From Cryobacterium sp. MP_M3 (GTDB lineage: Bacteria > Actinomycetota > Actinomycetes > Actinomycetales > Microbacteriaceae), in the NCBI RefSeq assembly GCF_015752155.1, contig NZ_JADOVI010000003.1:62001-126000 (forward strand): a stretch of 64,000 bases of DNA, in the 5' to 3' direction. Numbering within the stretch: the stretch's first letter is position 1; each line of letters opens with the position of its first letter. The translations under genes and the position numbers were made by a program. Below the pieces are notes generated by a model. It was not told the DNA's origin. It saw only the letters and a list, made by a program, of their open reading frames with translations, and ran no database searches. This document shows, piece after piece, positions 18,611 to 27,711 of this stretch.

Positions 18611-20301
18611 GCCAGGGCACCGGTCCCGCCGCCCGCCGTGCGGCGGTGACCCCGCCGCTCGTCTCCCTGCTCCGCGTGCGGGACCTCGCGGTGGGGTTCG
18701 GCGCGCAGCCGGGGACGGACCCGGTCGTCGCCGGGGTCTCCTTCGACATCGCCCCCGGCGAGTGCCTGGCCCTGGTCGGCGAGTCCGGCTCCGGCAAAAG
18801 CGTCACCGCCCGGAGCCTGATCGGCCTGGCCGGCAACGACGCCTGGCTGCAAGCCACTGAGCTGGAGATCAACGGCGACGACGTGCTCGGCCTCACCGAC
18901 GCGCAGTGGCGGCGGCGGCGCGGCCGGGACGTCGGCCTGGTGCTGCAGGACGCGCTCGTCTCCCTCGACCCGTTGCGGCCGATCGGCCGCGAGATCGCCG
19001 ATTCGCTCCGGCTGCACACCACCCTCGACCGCGCGGCGCGGCGGGCCAGGGTGGAGGAGGTGCTCGAGCGGGTGGGGCTGCCCGACGGCCGCACCCGGGT
19101 GAGGCAGCGTGCGGGCGAACTGTCCGGCGGGCAGCGCCAGCGCGCCCTGATCGCCGCCGCGATCGCTCTCGACCCTCCCCTGCTACTGATCGACGAGCCG
19201 ACCACCGCCCTCGACGTGACGGTGCAGGCGCAGATCCTCGACCTCCTGGAGAGCCTCAAGCGCCACGGGACGGCCATCCTGCTGATCAGTCACGACCTCG
19301 CCGTGGTGAGCCGGATCGCCGACCGGATCGCCGTGATGAGCGCCGGTCAGATCGTGGAACAGGGGCCGGCTGCGCGCCTGCTCGCCTCGCCGCGGCAGGA
19401 GCAGACCCGGCGGATGATCGCCGCCATTCCGATCGACAAGCCGCGCGGCACCCGCCTGGCCTCCCCCGGCGACCGGGCGGATGCCCCGGCCCCCGCCCCG
19501 GCTCCGGGCGAGGTCGTGCTGGAGGCGTCAGGACTCGTCAAGACCTTCCGGCGGCCGGACGGCAGCGAGCAGCGGGCGGTGGACGGGGTCTCCTTCCGGC
19601 TCCTCCGCGGCACCACCCTCGGCCTGGTCGGCGAGTCCGGTTCGGGCAAGACCACGACGGCGCGCCTGCTGCTGGCACTCAGCCGGCCGGATGCGGGTGA
19701 GGTGCGGGTGCTCGGCCGCCCGTTCAGCGCCGCCACCGAGCGGCAGCGGCGGCGCCTGCGCCCGGAGCTCGGCGCGATCTACCAGGATGCCCTCAGTTCC
19801 TTCGACCCTCGGCTGAGCGTCGACGCGGTGCTGCGCGACGCCGTGCGGGGCGCGCGCCACACCGCTCGCCCGGGCGCGGCGCCCGGCAACGCCGCCCGCG
19901 ACCGGGCCAGGGTGCTCGAGCTGCTCGACCAGGTGTCGCTTCCGGCGACGCTCCTCAGCCGGCGCCCGCTGTCGCTCTCCGGCGGCCAGCGCCAGCGGGT
20001 CGGCATTGCGCGGGCGCTGGCCTCGGAGCCGCAGATCCTGGTCTGCGACGAGCCGGTGTCGTCCCTCGACGTGACGGTGCAGGCCCAGGTACTCGATCTC
20101 CTCGACGAACTCCAGCGCGAGCGGGGACTCAGCCTGCTCCTCATCTCCCACGACCTCGGGGTGATCCGGCATGCCCGCGACCAGGTCGCGGTGATGCTGG
20201 ACGGCACGATCGTGGAGACCGGGGACACGGAGCAGGTTTTCGGGGCGCCACGGCATCCGTACACGCAGGCCCTGCTCGCCGCGGTCCCCCGCCTGGGCTG
20301 A
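18607..20301 (+). CDS. Fused double ATPase of a peptide-type ABC importer (DppD-DppF fusion)
   Basis: A 564-residue protein with two complete nucleotide-binding domains. The first has Walker A GESGSGKS, signature LSGGQRQRALIAAAI and Walker B LLLIDEPTTALDVT; the second repeats GESGSGKTTTARLLL, LSGGQRQRVGIARAL and ILVCDEPVSSLDVT. They are joined by a Pro/Ala-rich linker (around residues 285-300). One polypeptide therefore supplies both ATPase subunits normally encoded as DppD and DppF. It closes the operon; all junctions are ATGA/GTGA overlaps. Such fusions are fairly common in Actinobacteria. Confidence 0.94.
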   Translation: MSQGTGPAARRAAVTPPLVSLLRVRDLAVGFGAQPGTDPVVAGVSFDIAPGECLALVGESGSGKSVTARSLIGLAGNDAWLQATELEINGDDVLGLTDAQWRRRRGRDVGLVLQDALVSLDPLRPIGREIADSLRLHTTLDRAARRARVEEVLERVGLPDGRTRVRQRAGELSGGQRQRALIAAAIALDPPLLLIDEPTTALDVTVQAQILDLLESLKRHGTAILLISHDLAVVSRIADRIAVMSAGQIVEQGPAARLLASPRQEQTRRMIAAIPIDKPRGTRLASPGDRADAPAPAPAPGEVVLEASGLVKTFRRPDGSEQRAVDGVSFRLLRGTTLGLVGESGSGKTTTARLLLALSRPDAGEVRVLGRPFSAATERQRRRLRPELGAIYQDALSSFDPRLSVDAVLRDAVRGARHTARPGAAPGNAARDRARVLELLDQVSLPATLLSRRPLSLSGGQRQRVGIARALASEPQILVCDEPVSSLDVTVQAQVLDLLDELQRERGLSLLLISHDLGVIRHARDQVAVMLDGTIVETGDTEQVFGAPRHPYTQALLAAVPRLG

Positions 20302-20361
20302 GCCGGAGGCCGCACGCGAGGCTCGAACACCGCCGGAATCGGCGGGGAACAGGGCATCCGG

Positions 20362-20400
20362 TAGATTGGGTGAGGCCCAATACTCAGGCACCTCACCAAC
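20362..20400 (+). promoter_or_regulatory. Promoter -10 and small stem upstream of valS
   Basis: TAGATT at 20362-20367 is a possible -10. It is followed by a GTGAGG/CCTCAC inverted repeat (about 20370-20397) in the leader, about 40 bases before the valS ATG. No T-box core sequence is present here, unlike ileS. Confidence 0.35.
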
Positions 20401-20433
20401 GACACGGTGCCGCACACAGACAAACGGAGAAAC

Positions 20434-23016
20434 ATGACCGCCGCCAGCGTTCCGGACAAACCGGCCCTCGAGGGTCTCGAAACCAAGTGGGGCGGCAGCT
20501 GGGAAGACTCCGGCACCTACCGGTTCGACCGGGACTCCGCCACCCGCGCGAACATCTACTCCATCGACACCCCGCCGCCGACCGCGTCCGGCTCGCTGCA
20601 CATCGGGCACGTGTTCTCCTACACGCACACCGACGTCATCGCCCGCTTCCAGCGGATGCGCGGCCGCGACGTGTTCTACCCGATGGGCTGGGACGACAAC
20701 GGCCTGCCCACCGAGCGCCGGGTGCAGAACTACTACGGCGTGCGCTGCGACCCTTCCCTCCCCTACGCGGACGACTTCACCCCGCCGTTCGAGGGCGGCG
20801 ACGGCAAGAGCAGCAAGGCCGCCGACCAGCTCCCGATCAGCCGCCGTAACTTCATCGAACTGTGCGAGCGCCTCACCATCGAGGACGAGAAGCAGTTCGA
20901 GGCCCTCTGGCGCACCCTCGGCCTGAGCGTGGACTGGACCCAGACCTACCGCACGATCGGCCACGATTCGCTGATCACCTCCCAGCTCGCGTTCCTCGGC
21001 AACGTGGAGCGCGGCGAGGCCTACCAGGCGATGGCGCCGACCCTGTGGGACGTGACCTTCCGCACCGCCGTGGCCCAGGCGGAGCTCGAAGACAAGGAGA
21101 TGCCCGCCGCCTACCACCGGGTGTCGTTCCGGAAGCCCGACAACAGCACCATCGAGATCGAAACCACCCGCCCCGAACTGCTGCCAGCCTGCGTGGCCCT
21201 CGTCGCGCACCCCGACGACGAACGGTACAAGGCGCTCTTCGGCACCGTCGTGCGCACCCCGCTCTTCGACGTGGAGGTGCCGATCCTCGCGCACCACCTC
21301 GCCCAGAAGGATAAGGGCAGCGGAATCGCGATGATCTGCACCTTCGGCGACGTGACCGACGTGGTCTGGTGGCGCGAACTCGACCTGCCCAACCGCGCGA
21401 TCATGGGCTTCGACGGCCGGATCATCGCTGAGGCCCCCGCCGTCATCGTGAGCGAGGCCGGCCGTTCCGCCTACGCCCAGCTGGCCGGCAAGACGGTCTT
21501 CTCCGCGAAGCAGGCCGTGGTGGAACTGCTCCGCGCGAGCGGCGACATGATCGGCGAGCCCAAACCGATCGTGCACCCGGTCAAGTTCTTCGAAAAGGGC
21601 GACAAGCCGCTTGAGATCGTGTCGACCCGCCAGTGGTACATCCGCAACGGTGCCCGCGACGAGGCCCTGCGCTCCCGCCTCATCTCCCACGGCGCCGACC
21701 TGCAGTGGCACCCCGAGTTCATGCGCGTTCGCTACGAGAACTGGGTCAACGGCCTCACCGGCGATTGGCTGGTCTCCCGCCAGCGCTTCTTCGGCGTCCC
21801 CCTTCCTGTCTGGTACCCGCTGGATGCCGACGCCAACCCGGTCTTCGACCAGCCGATCGTGGCCACCCGCGACCTGCTCCCGGTCGACCCGTCGTCCGAC
21901 ACCGCTCCCGGCTACAGCGCCGACCAGCGCGGGGCCGCGAACGGTTTCGTCGGAGAGGTCGACGTGATGGACACCTGGGCCACGTCGTCGCTCACCCCGC
22001 AGCTCGCCGGCGGCTGGGAACGCGACCCCGAACTGTTCGATCTCGTCTACCCGTACTCGCTCCGCCCGCAGGGCCAGGACATCATCCGCACCTGGCTGTT
22101 CTCCACCCTGCTCCGCGCCGAGCTCGAGCACGGCGTGTCACCGTGGCAGCACGCGGCGCTGTCGGGCTTCATCGTCGACCCCGACCGCAAGAAGATGTCC
22201 AAGTCCAAGGGCAACGTGGTGACCCCGGCCGACATGCTCGAGCAGCACGGGTCCGACGCGGTGCGCTACTGGGCCGCATCGTCGCGCCTGGGCACGGATG
22301 CCGCGTTCGACCCGAAGAACCCCACCCAGATCAAGATCGGCCGTCGCCTCGCGATCAAGATCCTGAACGCCTCGAAGTTCATACTCGGCTTCGACGGCGC
22401 CGCTGACGCGCCTGTCACCGAGCCGATCGACCAGAGCATGCTCGCCCGCCTCAGCGTCGTCGTCGGCCAGGCCACGGCCGCGTTCGAGGGTTACGACCAC
22501 GCCCGGGCCCTCGAACTCACCGAGAGTTTCTTCTGGACCTTCTGCGACGACTACCTCGAGCTGGTCAAGGAACGCGCCTACGGCGAGAGCGGTGCCGGCC
22601 AGGCGTCGGCTGTCGCCGCGCTCCGCACGGCCCTCGCCACCCTGTTGCGCCTGTTCGCGCCGTTCGTGCCGTTCGCCACCGAGGAAGCCTGGTCCTGGTC
22701 CAATGACGGCTCGGTGCACCGGGCACCGTGGCCGAGCCAGGCCGAGCTCGCCGCGGGCAGCGCCGGCAACGTCGCCCTGCTCGATTTGGCCAGCCGGGCG
22801 CTCACCGGCATCCGGCGCGCCAAGACCGATGCGAAAGCATCCCAGAAATCTGCCGTCGCATCTGCTGTAATTAGCGGAACGGCCGCTGAGGTTGCCTTGC
22901 TCGCGCAGGCTTCCGATGATCTGCGGGCCGTCGGTCGTATCTCGGAATTGGTTTTTGTCGATGGCAGCGAATTGGCTGTCACTGACATCGTGCTCGACAC
23001 GGTGCCAGAAAGTTAG
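20434..23016 (+). CDS. valS: Valyl-tRNA synthetase, archaeal/rickettsial type
   Basis: Charges tRNA-Val and edits threonine. The 860-residue product has HIGH in GSLHIGHVFSYTHTD, the segment YPMGWDDNGLPTERRVQN and KMSKS in DRKKMSKSKGN. GWDDNGLPTE is the form seen in archaeal and rickettsial enzymes; the common bacterial ValRS, including that of M. tuberculosis, has GTDHAGIATQ at this place. So the ancestral enzyme was probably replaced by transfer in this lineage. ATG 20434 follows CGGAGAAAC; an upstream ATG at 20407 is in frame but lacks a ribosome site. It is followed by a GNAT gene 9 bp away. Confidence 0.95.
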   Translation: MTAASVPDKPALEGLETKWGGSWEDSGTYRFDRDSATRANIYSIDTPPPTASGSLHIGHVFSYTHTDVIARFQRMRGRDVFYPMGWDDNGLPTERRVQNYYGVRCDPSLPYADDFTPPFEGGDGKSSKAADQLPISRRNFIELCERLTIEDEKQFEALWRTLGLSVDWTQTYRTIGHDSLITSQLAFLGNVERGEAYQAMAPTLWDVTFRTAVAQAELEDKEMPAAYHRVSFRKPDNSTIEIETTRPELLPACVALVAHPDDERYKALFGTVVRTPLFDVEVPILAHHLAQKDKGSGIAMICTFGDVTDVVWWRELDLPNRAIMGFDGRIIAEAPAVIVSEAGRSAYAQLAGKTVFSAKQAVVELLRASGDMIGEPKPIVHPVKFFEKGDKPLEIVSTRQWYIRNGARDEALRSRLISHGADLQWHPEFMRVRYENWVNGLTGDWLVSRQRFFGVPLPVWYPLDADANPVFDQPIVATRDLLPVDPSSDTAPGYSADQRGAANGFVGEVDVMDTWATSSLTPQLAGGWERDPELFDLVYPYSLRPQGQDIIRTWLFSTLLRAELEHGVSPWQHAALSGFIVDPDRKKMSKSKGNVVTPADMLEQHGSDAVRYWAASSRLGTDAAFDPKNPTQIKIGRRLAIKILNASKFILGFDGAADAPVTEPIDQSMLARLSVVVGQATAAFEGYDHARALELTESFFWTFCDDYLELVKERAYGESGAGQASAVAALRTALATLLRLFAPFVPFATEEAWSWSNDGSVHRAPWPSQAELAAGSAGNVALLDLASRALTGIRRAKTDAKASQKSAVASAVISGTAAEVALLAQASDDLRAVGRISELVFVDGSELAVTDIVLDTVPES

Positions 23017-23025
23017 GAGAACCGG

Positions 23026-23472
23026 ATGTCAGTCAAGGTACGAACACTGGGCGACAAGGACTTTTTCTCGTGGTTAGGCCTCTTCGAGGGCTACAGCGAG
23101 TTCTACAAGAGTGCGCTCACCGATGAGAAGGCGCTCCAGGTCTGGAGCTGGATCATCGACAAGAACCACGTGCTCGCCGGAGCGGTCGCCGTCAATGACG
23201 AGGGTGACTTCATCGGTTTCGCCCACTATCGCGAGGTGCCGAACACGCTCAGCGCGACCCGCGGGCTCTACCTGGACGACCTGTTCGTGGTCCCCGAGTC
23301 GCGCAGCACCGGGGTGGGACGCGCCCTGATCGAGTTCGCGAAGCAGTACGCCACCGAGCACCACCTCAGCACCATGGCGTGGATCACGGCTGCCGACAAC
23401 GTTGAAGCCCAGCGCCTGTACGACGATGTCGCCACCCGCACGGACTGGGTCACCTACGAGATCGAGCTCTAG
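23026..23472 (+). CDS. GNAT family N-acetyltransferase
   Basis: A 148-residue acetyl-CoA-dependent acetyltransferase. It shows LYLDDLFVVPESRSTGVGRALIEFAKQYA, the acetyl-CoA pyrophosphate loop motif (R-x-x-G-V/I-G-R/K), and a C-terminal NVEAQRLYDDVATRTDWVTYEI typical of GNAT strands. AGGAG lies eight bases before the ATG. The spacing of nine bases after valS and one base before the next small gene indicates cotranscription. The acceptor substrate is unknown. Confidence 0.92.
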   Translation: MSVKVRTLGDKDFFSWLGLFEGYSEFYKSALTDEKALQVWSWIIDKNHVLAGAVAVNDEGDFIGFAHYREVPNTLSATRGLYLDDLFVVPESRSTGVGRALIEFAKQYATEHHLSTMAWITAADNVEAQRLYDDVATRTDWVTYEIEL

Positions 23473-23473
23473 A

Positions 23474-23740
23474 GTGCAGCTGGGAAACCGCTTTCCACTC
23501 GGCGGACCGGTTCCGGCGGGACTGCCGCACGTGGTCGAGATCGCGATCCAGGCGGTCGAGGAGGAACTCGCCGCCCTGGGCGAGGACAACAGCGGCTGGC
23601 GATGGACGCTGACCTGGCTCGAGGCCCAGCCGGTGCTCGAGCTCGACGACGGCACCGTCATCCGGTACAACCCGGGCGAGGACAGCGCCACCATCACCCA
23701 GCCTGCCGTGGCCGTTGAGGACGACGAGGACTGGATCTAG
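23474..23740 (+). CDS. Small acidic protein of unknown function
   Basis: An 88-residue ORF starting at GTG 23474, one base after the GNAT stop, in the same direction. The composition is acidic with Trp-rich middle (NSGWRWTLTWLEAQPVLELDDGTVIRYNPGEDSATITQP) and an acidic C-terminal end (EDDEDWI). Codon use is like that of the neighbours (strong G/C at third positions). I do not recognise a domain. It is convincingly a gene from its spacing, but no function can be assigned. Confidence 0.7.
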   Translation: MQLGNRFPLGGPVPAGLPHVVEIAIQAVEEELAALGEDNSGWRWTLTWLEAQPVLELDDGTVIRYNPGEDSATITQPAVAVEDDEDWI

Positions 23741-23755
23741 CAGGCGGGAGAGTCC

Positions 23756-24184
23756 ATGGGGAACGAGCCCAAACCATTCGAAGTTCACGAATCCGGGGCC
23801 CTGCTTCACGGCACCAAGGCGGACCTGGCGGTCGGGGACTTTCTGATGCCCGGCCGCGGCTCGAACTTCGAAGAAGGACGAACCGCGAATCACATCTACC
23901 TGACGAGAACCCTGGATGCCGCAACCTGGGGAGCTGAACTGGCCGCGGGCCAGGGCCGTGGGCGGATCTACATCGTGGAACCGACGGGCACCCTCGAAGA
24001 CGACCCCAATCTGACGGACAAGAAGTTCCCCGGCAATCCGACCCGGTCGTATCGCACCAGGGAGCCGGTTCAGATCGTCGGCGAACTCGTGGACTGGACC
24101 GGACACCCGCCCGATCAGGTGCAGGCCATGCGAGACGCCCTCGCCGATCTGAAACGCCGGGGCCTCGCCGCCATCGACGACTGA
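23756..24184 (+). CDS. arr: Rifampin ADP-ribosyltransferase (Arr)
   Basis: Transfers ADP-ribose from NAD to rifamycins and inactivates them. The 142-residue protein is the full family length and keeps the key residues: His18 (LLHGTKADL), Tyr48 (NHIYLTRT) and Asp83 (EDDPNLTDKKFPGNP), each one position before His19, Tyr49 and Asp84 of the M. smegmatis enzyme. It lies in a chromosomal setting 15 bp after the small acidic gene, without integron or transposon signs, so it looks like an intrinsic copy. Rifampicin resistance is expected if it is expressed. Confidence 0.95.
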   Translation: MGNEPKPFEVHESGALLHGTKADLAVGDFLMPGRGSNFEEGRTANHIYLTRTLDAATWGAELAAGQGRGRIYIVEPTGTLEDDPNLTDKKFPGNPTRSYRTREPVQIVGELVDWTGHPPDQVQAMRDALADLKRRGLAAIDD

Positions 24185-24255
24185 GGGCGCTTGCGCGCGC
24201 ACCGCGCGCCAGTATGCTCGTGACCAGTATTCCGACTCTCTGGGACGGGAACCAA

Positions 24256-25041
24256 ATGGTCACTTTTCGGGAACTCCACTACTCCGGTGCGCCACTCCTG
24301 CTGCCCAATTCCTGGGACGTCGGCTCGGCCCTGGCGTTCGCGGCCGCAGGATTCCCCGCTGTCGGCACCACCAGCTTCGGCATTGCGGCCAGCGCCGGCC
24401 TGCCCGATGGCGACCGGTCCAGCAAGGCAGCGACGGCCGCACTCGCGGCGCGGCTGTGCCGCCTGCCTGTCCACGTCACCACGGACATCGAGGACGGCTA
24501 CTCAGATGATCCCGCGGAAGTGGCCGGATTCGTGGCCGGCCTGGCGGCCCTGGGCGTGGCCGGGATCAACCTGGAGGACAGCACGGCCGGGCACCTGGTG
24601 GATCCTGCGGCCTTCGCCGCCAAAGTCGCCGCCGTCAAACGACGCTGTCCTGACCTGTTCGTGAATGCCCGGGTGGACAACTTCTGGTTTGCCGAACAGG
24701 CCACGGTGGAAGCCGTGCTGCTCCGTGCCCGCGCCTACGCCGACGCCGGGGCCGACGGGATCTTCGTTCCCGGAGCTCTGGCCCCGGAGGACATCCGGCG
24801 CATCACCGCCGGGATCGGCCTGCCCGTCAACCTACTGGCGCATCCCACGCTGACCGTTGCCGAGCTGGGGCGGCTGGGCGTCGGGCGAGTCAGTTCCGGT
24901 TCCCTGCCCTACCGCGCGGCGGTCGACGCGGCCGTGAACGTTGCCGTCGCCCTGCGCGACAACCTGCCGACCCCGGCCGCCACCCCCTACTGGGACATGC
25001 AGTCGCGGCTCCTGGACTTCAACCGGCGCACCGCGCCCTGA
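24256..25041 (+). CDS. Isocitrate lyase / PEP mutase family protein
   Basis: A 261-residue TIM-barrel protein of the PEP mutase/isocitrate lyase superfamily. It has LLLPNSWDVGSALAFAAAGFPAVGTTSFG, the metal/phosphate segment TTDIEDGYSDDP, GINLEDS and NARVDNFW. The KKCGH catalytic segment of true isocitrate lyase is absent, so glyoxylate shunt activity is not expected; such proteins often act as C-C lyases or oxaloacetate-type hydrolases. ATG 24256 is preferred over 24214, which lies inside a probable -10 (TATGCT, 24213-24218). Confidence 0.88.
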   Translation: MVTFRELHYSGAPLLLPNSWDVGSALAFAAAGFPAVGTTSFGIAASAGLPDGDRSSKAATAALAARLCRLPVHVTTDIEDGYSDDPAEVAGFVAGLAALGVAGINLEDSTAGHLVDPAAFAAKVAAVKRRCPDLFVNARVDNFWFAEQATVEAVLLRARAYADAGADGIFVPGALAPEDIRRITAGIGLPVNLLAHPTLTVAELGRLGVGRVSSGSLPYRAAVDAAVNVAVALRDNLPTPAATPYWDMQSRLLDFNRRTAP

Positions 25042-25077
25042 CCGGCGTCGGCCAACACCCGCCCGGTCCAGCGGAAA

Positions 25078-26298
25078 TCACCGCCCGGGCCCCGCCCCTC
25101 CCCGTCCGTCCCAACGCCAGAGGGCCGCGACGCCCAGTCCCCCGGCGATGCTCACGGCGGTGAGGCCGACCTCCCCCGGCGAGGCGGAGGCCCGGCACTG
25201 CCGCAGCAGGCCGAGCACCAGCAGCGCCCCGCTCGCGCCGAACGGATGGCCGACGGCCAGCGCCCCGCCCTGCCGGTTGGCGCGCTCCTCCGCGATGCCC
25301 AGGAGATCCAGTGACGCCAGCACCTGGGCTGCGAAGGCCTCATTGAATTCGATCCGGGACAGGTCCGGGCCCTCAAGCCCTTGACGGGAGAGCACCAGCC
25401 GGGCCGCCTCGCCGCCGCCGATGCCGAGCAGGTTCGGGTTCGTGCCCGTCACCGCCGAATCGACGAAGCGCAGCCCGCCGCCGAGGCCGAGGGCATCCGC
25501 TGTCCTGCGGCTGGTCACCAGCACGGCGACGGCCCCGTCGGCGTCGGCGCAGGAGTTGCCGGCGGTGACGGTTCCCCCTGGCCGGAAGGCGGGCCTGAAC
25601 CGGCTCAGCAGATCGGCCGTGAGGCGGGGCCGCGGGCCCTCGTCGGCGCCGACCAGTCCGGCATCGGTGCGGAGGGAGACGATCTCCTCGGCCAGCTGTC
25701 CTGACTTGCCGGCCAGGATGGCCAGCCGGTGGCTGCGCAGTGCGAACGCGTCCTGTCGCTCCCGGGTGATGCCGAACCGGTCGGCCACATTCTCGGCGGC
25801 GACGCCCATCTCAGGGTCGCCGACCTCGTCCGGGGAGAACCGCACCCGGTCGAAGAAGTCAGGGCGCCCGGGCGTCGAGGTGAGCCGATGGGCCCGGAGC
25901 GGTGCCGTGCTGCAGCTCTCCACCCCGCCGGCCAGGTAGATGTCGCCGGCGCCCGCGGCGATGAGGCGGCAGGCCAGGACGATGGCTTCGAGGCCGGAGC
26001 CGCACTGGCGGTCGACGGTCAGGCCCGGCACCGTCACGGGCAGGCCCGCGCGCAGCAGGGCAAGGCGGGCCACGTTGCCGCCTCCGCCGACCGCGTTGCC
26101 GATGATGACGTCGTCGACCGTCTCCGGGGCGACGCCCGCGTCGGCCAGCAGCCCGGACAGCACCGGCGCGAGCAGCCGGTCGGCCGTGAGCGTCGCCAGG
26201 GTGCCGTTCACCCGGCCGAAGGCGGTGCGGCGGCCGAGGAGGATGACCGGCTCGCGGTCGGCGCCCGGGCGGGCAGCGTCAGTCGAGTGCGGTGACAC
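25078..26298 (-). CDS. Thiolase family protein with a changed second catalytic Cys
   Basis: Thiolases condense or cleave acyl-CoA thioesters. The 406-residue protein has the nucleophile Cys in DRQCGSG, the NEAFA motif (FNEAFAAQVL) and the catalytic His in GHPFGASG. The final motif, usually CxGGGxG with the acid/base Cys, reads SIAGGLGVA, so Ser stands where the second catalytic Cys belongs. Start at GTG 26298 overlaps the AMP-ligase stop by 20 bases. The gene is the third in a methyltransferase - acyl-adenylate ligase - thiolase operon. Full thiolase turnover may be lost or the reaction changed. Confidence 0.88.
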   Translation of the reverse strand: MSPHSTDAARPGADREPVILLGRRTAFGRVNGTLATLTADRLLAPVLSGLLADAGVAPETVDDVIIGNAVGGGGNVARLALLRAGLPVTVPGLTVDRQCGSGLEAIVLACRLIAAGAGDIYLAGGVESCSTAPLRAHRLTSTPGRPDFFDRVRFSPDEVGDPEMGVAAENVADRFGITRERQDAFALRSHRLAILAGKSGQLAEEIVSLRTDAGLVGADEGPRPRLTADLLSRFRPAFRPGGTVTAGNSCADADGAVAVLVTSRRTADALGLGGGLRFVDSAVTGTNPNLLGIGGGEAARLVLSRQGLEGPDLSRIEFNEAFAAQVLASLDLLGIAEERANRQGGALAVGHPFGASGALLVLGLLRQCRASASPGEVGLTAVSIAGGLGVAALWRWDGRGGAGPGR

Positions 26299-27703
26299 GC
26301 GGGTCTCCCTCGGTGATCCAGCGGGTGAGAAGATGGCGGCTGAGTTTGCCGCCGGGGGCAAGGGGCAGCGCGGCGAGCCGGTAGTAGGACCGGGGCCGTT
26401 TCGCTCCCGTGAGCGCGGCGGCGCAGGCCCGCCGCAGCGCCGCCGCGTCGACCTCGGGGCCGCCGAGGACCGCCACGACGAGCCGGGTGCCCCGGCGGGC
26501 ATCCGGCACGCCGACCGCGACGACGGATGCGACGCCCGGCAGGCCCTGCAGGGCCGCCTCGACCTCCTGCGGGTACACGTTCTGGCCGGCGGTGACGATC
26601 ATGTCCGCCCGCCGGTTCCGGAAGTGCAGCACGTCGTCCCGGTCGAGGAAGCCGAGGTCGCCGACGGTGCACCAGTCCCCGTCGCGGCGGAAGGCCTCGC
26701 CGTCGTCGCCCCAGGCATAGCCGTTGCTGACCAGGTCGCTGCGCACGAAGATCGTGCCGGTTTCGTTCGGGGGCAGTTCCCGCCCGGCCTCGTCCCTGAT
26801 GCTCAGGGAGACCCCGGGGAACGCGCGCCCGACGGCCGTGGCATCCGTTCCGGGTGCATCCCCCGGGCGCAGCGTGGACGCTGCGATGAAGCTGAGCTCG
26901 GCAGCCCCGTAGTACTCGTGGATGGTCGCGTTGGGCGCGAACCGTCGTGCGGCGGCCAGGGTGGCGGGATCCAGCCGGGCCCCGGCGCTGATGATGCAGG
27001 TCAGCCCCCGGCCGTCGACCCCGCCGGCCACGCCGCGTTCGGCGAGCAGGCGCAGCACGGTGGGCACCAGGACGAGCCGGGTGATCTCCCGGTCGGCGAC
27101 GCAGGCGAGGGCGGCGGCCAGGTCGAAGTCCGGCAGCGTGACGAAGGTGCCGCCGGCGTGCAGGGACTCGGCCAGGGCGTACAGGGTGAGGCTGGACGAC
27201 AGCGGTCCCGGCGCGAGCGTGCGATCGTGCCGGGTCAGCCCGAAGTAGTCCGTGCCGGCTGCGAATGAGCGCCGCCAGGATTCCCGGGTGCGGGTGAATG
27301 CCTTGGGCAGGGAGGTGGTCCCGGAGGTGAACCCGTAAAGGACGACGGACTCTGGGCGCCCGTCGGCCAGTTCCGGGACGGAACCGGCCGGGGGCCGCTG
27401 CCGGCGCCGGGAACCCTCGGTGGCCAGCCTTTGGGTGACGGCCTCCCGCTGGGCGACCGGCCAGCCCGGGTCGAGCACGGCGACGGCGCCGTCGCCGGCG
27501 AGCCCGGCGGTGAGGGCGACGGCGAAGTCGATGCCGTTGGGCAGGCTGATGACGGTGATGAACGCCCGGTCGGCGTCATCGGGCAGCGCGCCGGTTGCCC
27601 GGGCCGCCAGTCCCGCGAAGCTGAGCCGGTCGGCACCGACCTCGACGGCCGTCGCGCCCGGCTGGTGCCGGGCCCAGTGGTTCAACTGATCCAGGAAGGG
27701 CAC
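26279..27703 (-). CDS. AMP-forming acyl-CoA synthetase-like ligase
   Basis: Class I adenylate-forming enzyme, 474 residues, probably activating a carboxylic acid as acyl-AMP and then acyl-CoA. It has the P-loop-like GFTSGTTSLPKAF (Ser in place of the usual Gly before Leu-Pro-Lys), YYGAAELSF, VGDLGFLDRDDVLHFRNR and the C-terminal Lys in APGGKLSRH. Start is GTG 27703 (VPFLDQLNHWA), nine bases after the methyltransferase stop. The next gene, a thiolase, overlaps its 3' end. The substrate is unknown; the small size excludes a full NRPS module. Confidence 0.88.
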   Translation of the reverse strand: MPFLDQLNHWARHQPGATAVEVGADRLSFAGLAARATGALPDDADRAFITVISLPNGIDFAVALTAGLAGDGAVAVLDPGWPVAQREAVTQRLATEGSRRRQRPPAGSVPELADGRPESVVLYGFTSGTTSLPKAFTRTRESWRRSFAAGTDYFGLTRHDRTLAPGPLSSSLTLYALAESLHAGGTFVTLPDFDLAAALACVADREITRLVLVPTVLRLLAERGVAGGVDGRGLTCIISAGARLDPATLAAARRFAPNATIHEYYGAAELSFIAASTLRPGDAPGTDATAVGRAFPGVSLSIRDEAGRELPPNETGTIFVRSDLVSNGYAWGDDGEAFRRDGDWCTVGDLGFLDRDDVLHFRNRRADMIVTAGQNVYPQEVEAALQGLPGVASVVAVGVPDARRGTRLVVAVLGGPEVDAAALRRACAAALTGAKRPRSYYRLAALPLAPGGKLSRHLLTRWITEGDPRVTALD

Positions 27704-27711
27704 CCTTGATG

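Noticed and set aside
19528-22131. A long minus-strand frame over the ABC ATPase and valS
   Set aside because: Antisense shadow; the plus-strand proteins have full domain motifs and proper starts.
24191-24211. GCGCGC-rich hairpin between arr and the isocitrate lyase-family gene as a terminator
   Set aside because: Only alternating GC without a clear arm boundary or T-run; too ambiguous to annotate.
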